A stretch of DNA of 64,000 nt from the NCBI GenBank assembly GCA_016208105.1, contig JACQYS010000010.1:122994-186993 (forward strand), read 5' to 3'. The DNA comes from Desulfovibrio sp. (GTDB taxonomy: Bacteria; Desulfobacterota; Desulfovibrionia; Desulfovibrionales; Desulfovibrionaceae). This document shows positions 62,339 through 64,000 of this stretch, one piece after another (positions within the stretch are counted from its first letter, which is position 1; the number at the start of each line of letters is the position of its first letter). A program made the position numbers and the translations under genes. The notes under the pieces are model-generated. The model was not told the origin of the DNA. It saw only the letters and a program-made list of their open reading frames with translations, and searched no databases.

Positions 62339-62370
62339 GGGGCTGGACTTCAATCCGGCCCCTTTGTTTT
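62339..62370 (+). terminator. Intrinsic terminator after the repeat protein
   Basis: A nine-pair stem GGGGCTGGA/TCCGGCCCC (one G-U) with loop CTTCAA is followed by TTTGTTTT. Confidence 0.8.
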
Positions 62371-62416
62371 GGGCGGCACGGTCGCACCACCCTTCCCCTT
62401 TTCGCTGCGTTTGGCT

Positions 62417-62887
62417 TCAGCCCCGCGCCCGCGCCGCTTCCACCTCGTCCAGGCGTTTGGCATAGTGTTCGGCGTGCAGGTTCAGGTGGCTGAAATAGTC
62501 GTTGACCAGAAACCCCAGGGTCAACGGGCCTTCCGGTTTCATCCAGGCGTTCTGGAGGGCTGCCTGGGGGATGGTTTCGGCCAGATGGAGCAAGAAGCCG
62601 TTGTACGCGGTCCACAGACGGGAAAGGAGTGGGAAGGGGCAGGAATCGTGGTCCTGGGCGCGGACCCAGGTTTCGGCCTCGTAGCCCGGGAACCCGTCCA
62701 GGTTGCCCAGGCGCAGGCGGGCGAAGCGCTGGTGGTTGTTACTGGCTGAGTCTATCAAATGCCCGACTATTTCCGAGAGCGTCCAGGCTTCGGAATAGAC
62801 GCGGACGTTCACCGCCTCCGGCGGCGTGCGGTCCAGAAGAGCCTGAAATCCGGCCACTGCCAACGTCGCCTTGTCCAGATCGATCAT
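62417..62887 (-). CDS. DinB-like metal-binding protein
   Basis: The 156-residue protein has the DinB/YfiT four-helix pattern: LSEIVGHLIDSASNNHQRF with the first histidine, then FLVNDYFSHLNLHAEHY with the histidine pair expected for a metal site. Members of the family are thiol S-transferases or of unknown role. It is convergent with the repeat-protein gene and stands alone. Confidence 0.78.
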   Translation of the reverse strand: MIDLDKATLAVAGFQALLDRTPPEAVNVRVYSEAWTLSEIVGHLIDSASNNHQRFARLRLGNLDGFPGYEAETWVRAQDHDSCPFPLLSRLWTAYNGFLLHLAETIPQAALQNAWMKPEGPLTLGFLVNDYFSHLNLHAEHYAKRLDEVEAARARG

Positions 62888-62991
62888 ACGCCCTCCTTAC
62901 TACGAGGGGGGAAATACCAACTGTGCCAGGGAGTTGTCGAGGGGGAAGACATTCGTGCGTCAGCGCTGCCGGTTCCGGTAGGACCAACGAA

Positions 62992-63020
62992 AAAGGGGTT
63001 CGGCTTGCGGCCGGAACCCC
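62992..63020 (-). terminator. Intrinsic terminator of small secreted-protein gene
   Basis: On the minus strand GGGGTTCCGG and CCGAACCCC form a stem followed by TTTTTCG, about 60 bases after the stop of the gene at 63080. Confidence 0.8.
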
Positions 63021-63079
63021 TTGCTCTTTTGGTTTACGCGAGTGGATTCTCGCTACGATCATGCCATTTCGCTGTGTGC

Positions 63080-63391
63080 TTAGAAGAGACCGCCGAATTT
63101 ATCCCAAAAGCTACTGTAGGTTACGTTTGAAGTATTGTACGCTGAATCAACTCTGACCACATTGTTTGATCTTGGGAACGCCGAATACCCGACATCGGCA
63201 CTGGGAGAATAGACGGAGTACATTATCCCACTTGAGGAATTGCTTACGCTGGGCCTCCAGTCGCTCTTCCCCTCGGTGCTCGCAGCAGGGAGTGTCGGCT
63301 GCGTGGTTGGGAAAAACCCCATGGAAAAGGCGTTGCTGGAAATAGAAAGCATGATGACTGTACAAATTGCCAGAATGACCTTTTTCATCAA
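63080..63391 (-). CDS. Small secreted protein, tandem paralogue 2
   Basis: The 103-residue protein has a signal peptide (KKVILAICTVIMLSISSNAFS) and a mature part of ~80 residues: STEGKSDWRPSVSNS, then GIMYSVYSPSADVGYSAFP, ending SFWDKFGGLF. It closely resembles the gene upstream at 63450, with the same signal, the same MYSVYSPS core and the same last nine residues. No known domain is recognised. Confidence 0.75.
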   Translation of the reverse strand: MMKKVILAICTVIMLSISSNAFSMGFFPTTQPTLPAASTEGKSDWRPSVSNSSSGIMYSVYSPSADVGYSAFPRSNNVVRVDSAYNTSNVTYSSFWDKFGGLF

Positions 63392-63449
63392 ATTGGTCCT
63401 TTGATGCAGATTGCGTTAAAACTGTATTCACAGACCACGATCATTCCAA

Positions 63450-63758
63450 TCAGAATAGGCCGCCGAATTTATCCCAGAAGGTGGAATAGACCACGGGAGT
63501 AACATTATTTGCGCTGTCAGCTCTCCAGCCTGTGGTCGTCAGGGGGTACACGCTGTACTGGACGTCGGAGCTGGGGGAGTAGACGGAGTACATCGTCCCG
63601 GAAATAGTGCTTTTAACACTGGGCTGCCAGTCAGTCTTTCCCTCGGTACTGGCGGGTGAAGCCGATGGTTGGGCGATGGGGAATGCACCCATGGAAAAGG
63701 CGTTGGTGGAAATGGAAAGCAGGACCACGGTGCAAATCGCCAGTACGACCTTCTTCAT
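63450..63758 (-). CDS. Small secreted protein, tandem paralogue 1
   Basis: The 102-residue protein has a signal peptide (KKVVLAICTVVLLSISTNAFS), the segment STEGKTDWQPSVKS, the core GTMYSVYSPSSDVQYSVYP and the ending TFWDKFGGLF. It is 58 bases before its paralogue on the same strand, with AGGAGG upstream of the ATG. The pair probably arose by tandem duplication. Function unknown; the constant aromatic, amphipathic end may be an interaction site. Confidence 0.78.
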   Translation of the reverse strand: MKKVVLAICTVVLLSISTNAFSMGAFPIAQPSASPASTEGKTDWQPSVKSTISGTMYSVYSPSSDVQYSVYPLTTTGWRADSANNVTPVVYSTFWDKFGGLF

Positions 63759-63934
63759 CTAAATCGCCCTCCTGTGATAGATTGTTCGAGATTTGATCGC
63801 CTGTCTGATTATTAGCATGGCGCATATTTTTGTGTAAAGGGTATGCGTAGCTGGATAATGAAACGTGGCTATTGCCTTCGCTCCGCAATTTCCATACTTT
63901 ATAGAAAGAATCTAGACTGTTGAGGAGGCTCGCC

Positions 63935-64000
63935 ATGGCCAAACCTTACCACGATATGGACCTGATTACATTCCAGCGCCGGTTCGGAACCGAAAAGGCC
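63935..64000 (+). CDS. IS1595-family transposase, N-terminal start (cut by window edge)
   Basis: The 22 codons at the right edge (MAKPYHDMDLITFQRRFGTE..) match the start of IS1595-type transposases, in which a conserved MxLIEFQRRFxTEEA precedes a zinc ribbon. GAGGAGG precedes the ATG. The rest lies outside the window. A stretch near 63830 (TGTGTAAAGGGTATGCG) could be part of the left inverted repeat, but this cannot be tested here. Confidence 0.75.
   Translation, partial: MAKPYHDMDLITFQRRFGTEKA

Noticed and set aside
1..64000. CRISPR arrays
   Set aside because: No regularly spaced short repeats were seen on either strand.

Overview
The window is GC-rich bacterial DNA with an anaerobic, chemotactic gene set: a two-subunit periplasmic formate dehydrogenase, a three-subunit TAT-exported molybdopterin reductase, many chemotaxis and cyclic-di-GMP proteins (one with a hemerythrin domain, one with a c-type haem motif), and several exported phosphoesterases and lipoproteins. 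This suggests a sulfate- or sulfur-reducing member of the Desulfovibrio lineage. That assignment is inferred from gene content; no rRNA is present.

Region by region. 1-5619 (minus): a chemosensory operon cheB - HEAT-repeat gene - cheR - parA - cheW - cheY, running off the left edge. 5799-5923: tRNA-Pro(CGG) and a terminator. 6306-7901 (plus): three small lipoproteins, with a 125-bp palindromic element after the first. 7926-19652 (minus): a degenerate prophage with lysis genes, both terminase subunits and an array of glycine-rich tail-fibre/adhesin genes, but no portal, capsid, tail, replication or integration genes. Two plus-strand cargo loci interrupt it: a 49-residue membrane protein with a lipoprotein, and an exported nucleoside deaminase with its own terminator. 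19.8-21.4 kb: an AT-rich RDD membrane-protein gene between 20-bp direct repeats, next to a truncated copy of a phosphoesterase gene whose intact relative lies at 23.8-25.2 kb.

21.7-26.7 kb: receiver/TPR proteins and two metallophosphoesterases. 26.9-30.2 kb: a Kup potassium transporter and a TDT-family transporter. 30.2-38.8 kb: signalling genes (pseudo-receiver-TPR, CheV, a methyl-accepting protein, PAS-GGDEF-hemerythrin, HD-GYP). 39.0-43.4 kb: diacylglycerol kinase, a P-type cation ATPase and an SGNH-like protein. 43.5-50.1 kb: a tetrathionate/polysulfide/arsenate-reductase-like operon led by an ArsR repressor with an intact CVC arsenite-type site and a candidate operator, with a divergent radical-SAM gene. 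50.2-55.1 kb: a PAS/GGDEF sensor and a haem-type methyl-accepting protein. 55.4-59.2 kb: fdhBA with cysteine in place of selenocysteine. 59.9-64 kb: a membrane retropepsin-like protease, small exported proteins, a DinB-like protein, tandem small secreted paralogues, and the start of an IS1595-type transposase at the right edge.

The least conventional items are the ArsR-linked molybdoenzyme operon, the two opposite-strand cargo loci in the prophage (especially the exported deaminase), the adhesin array, the repeat-bounded AT-rich island and the secreted paralogue pair.
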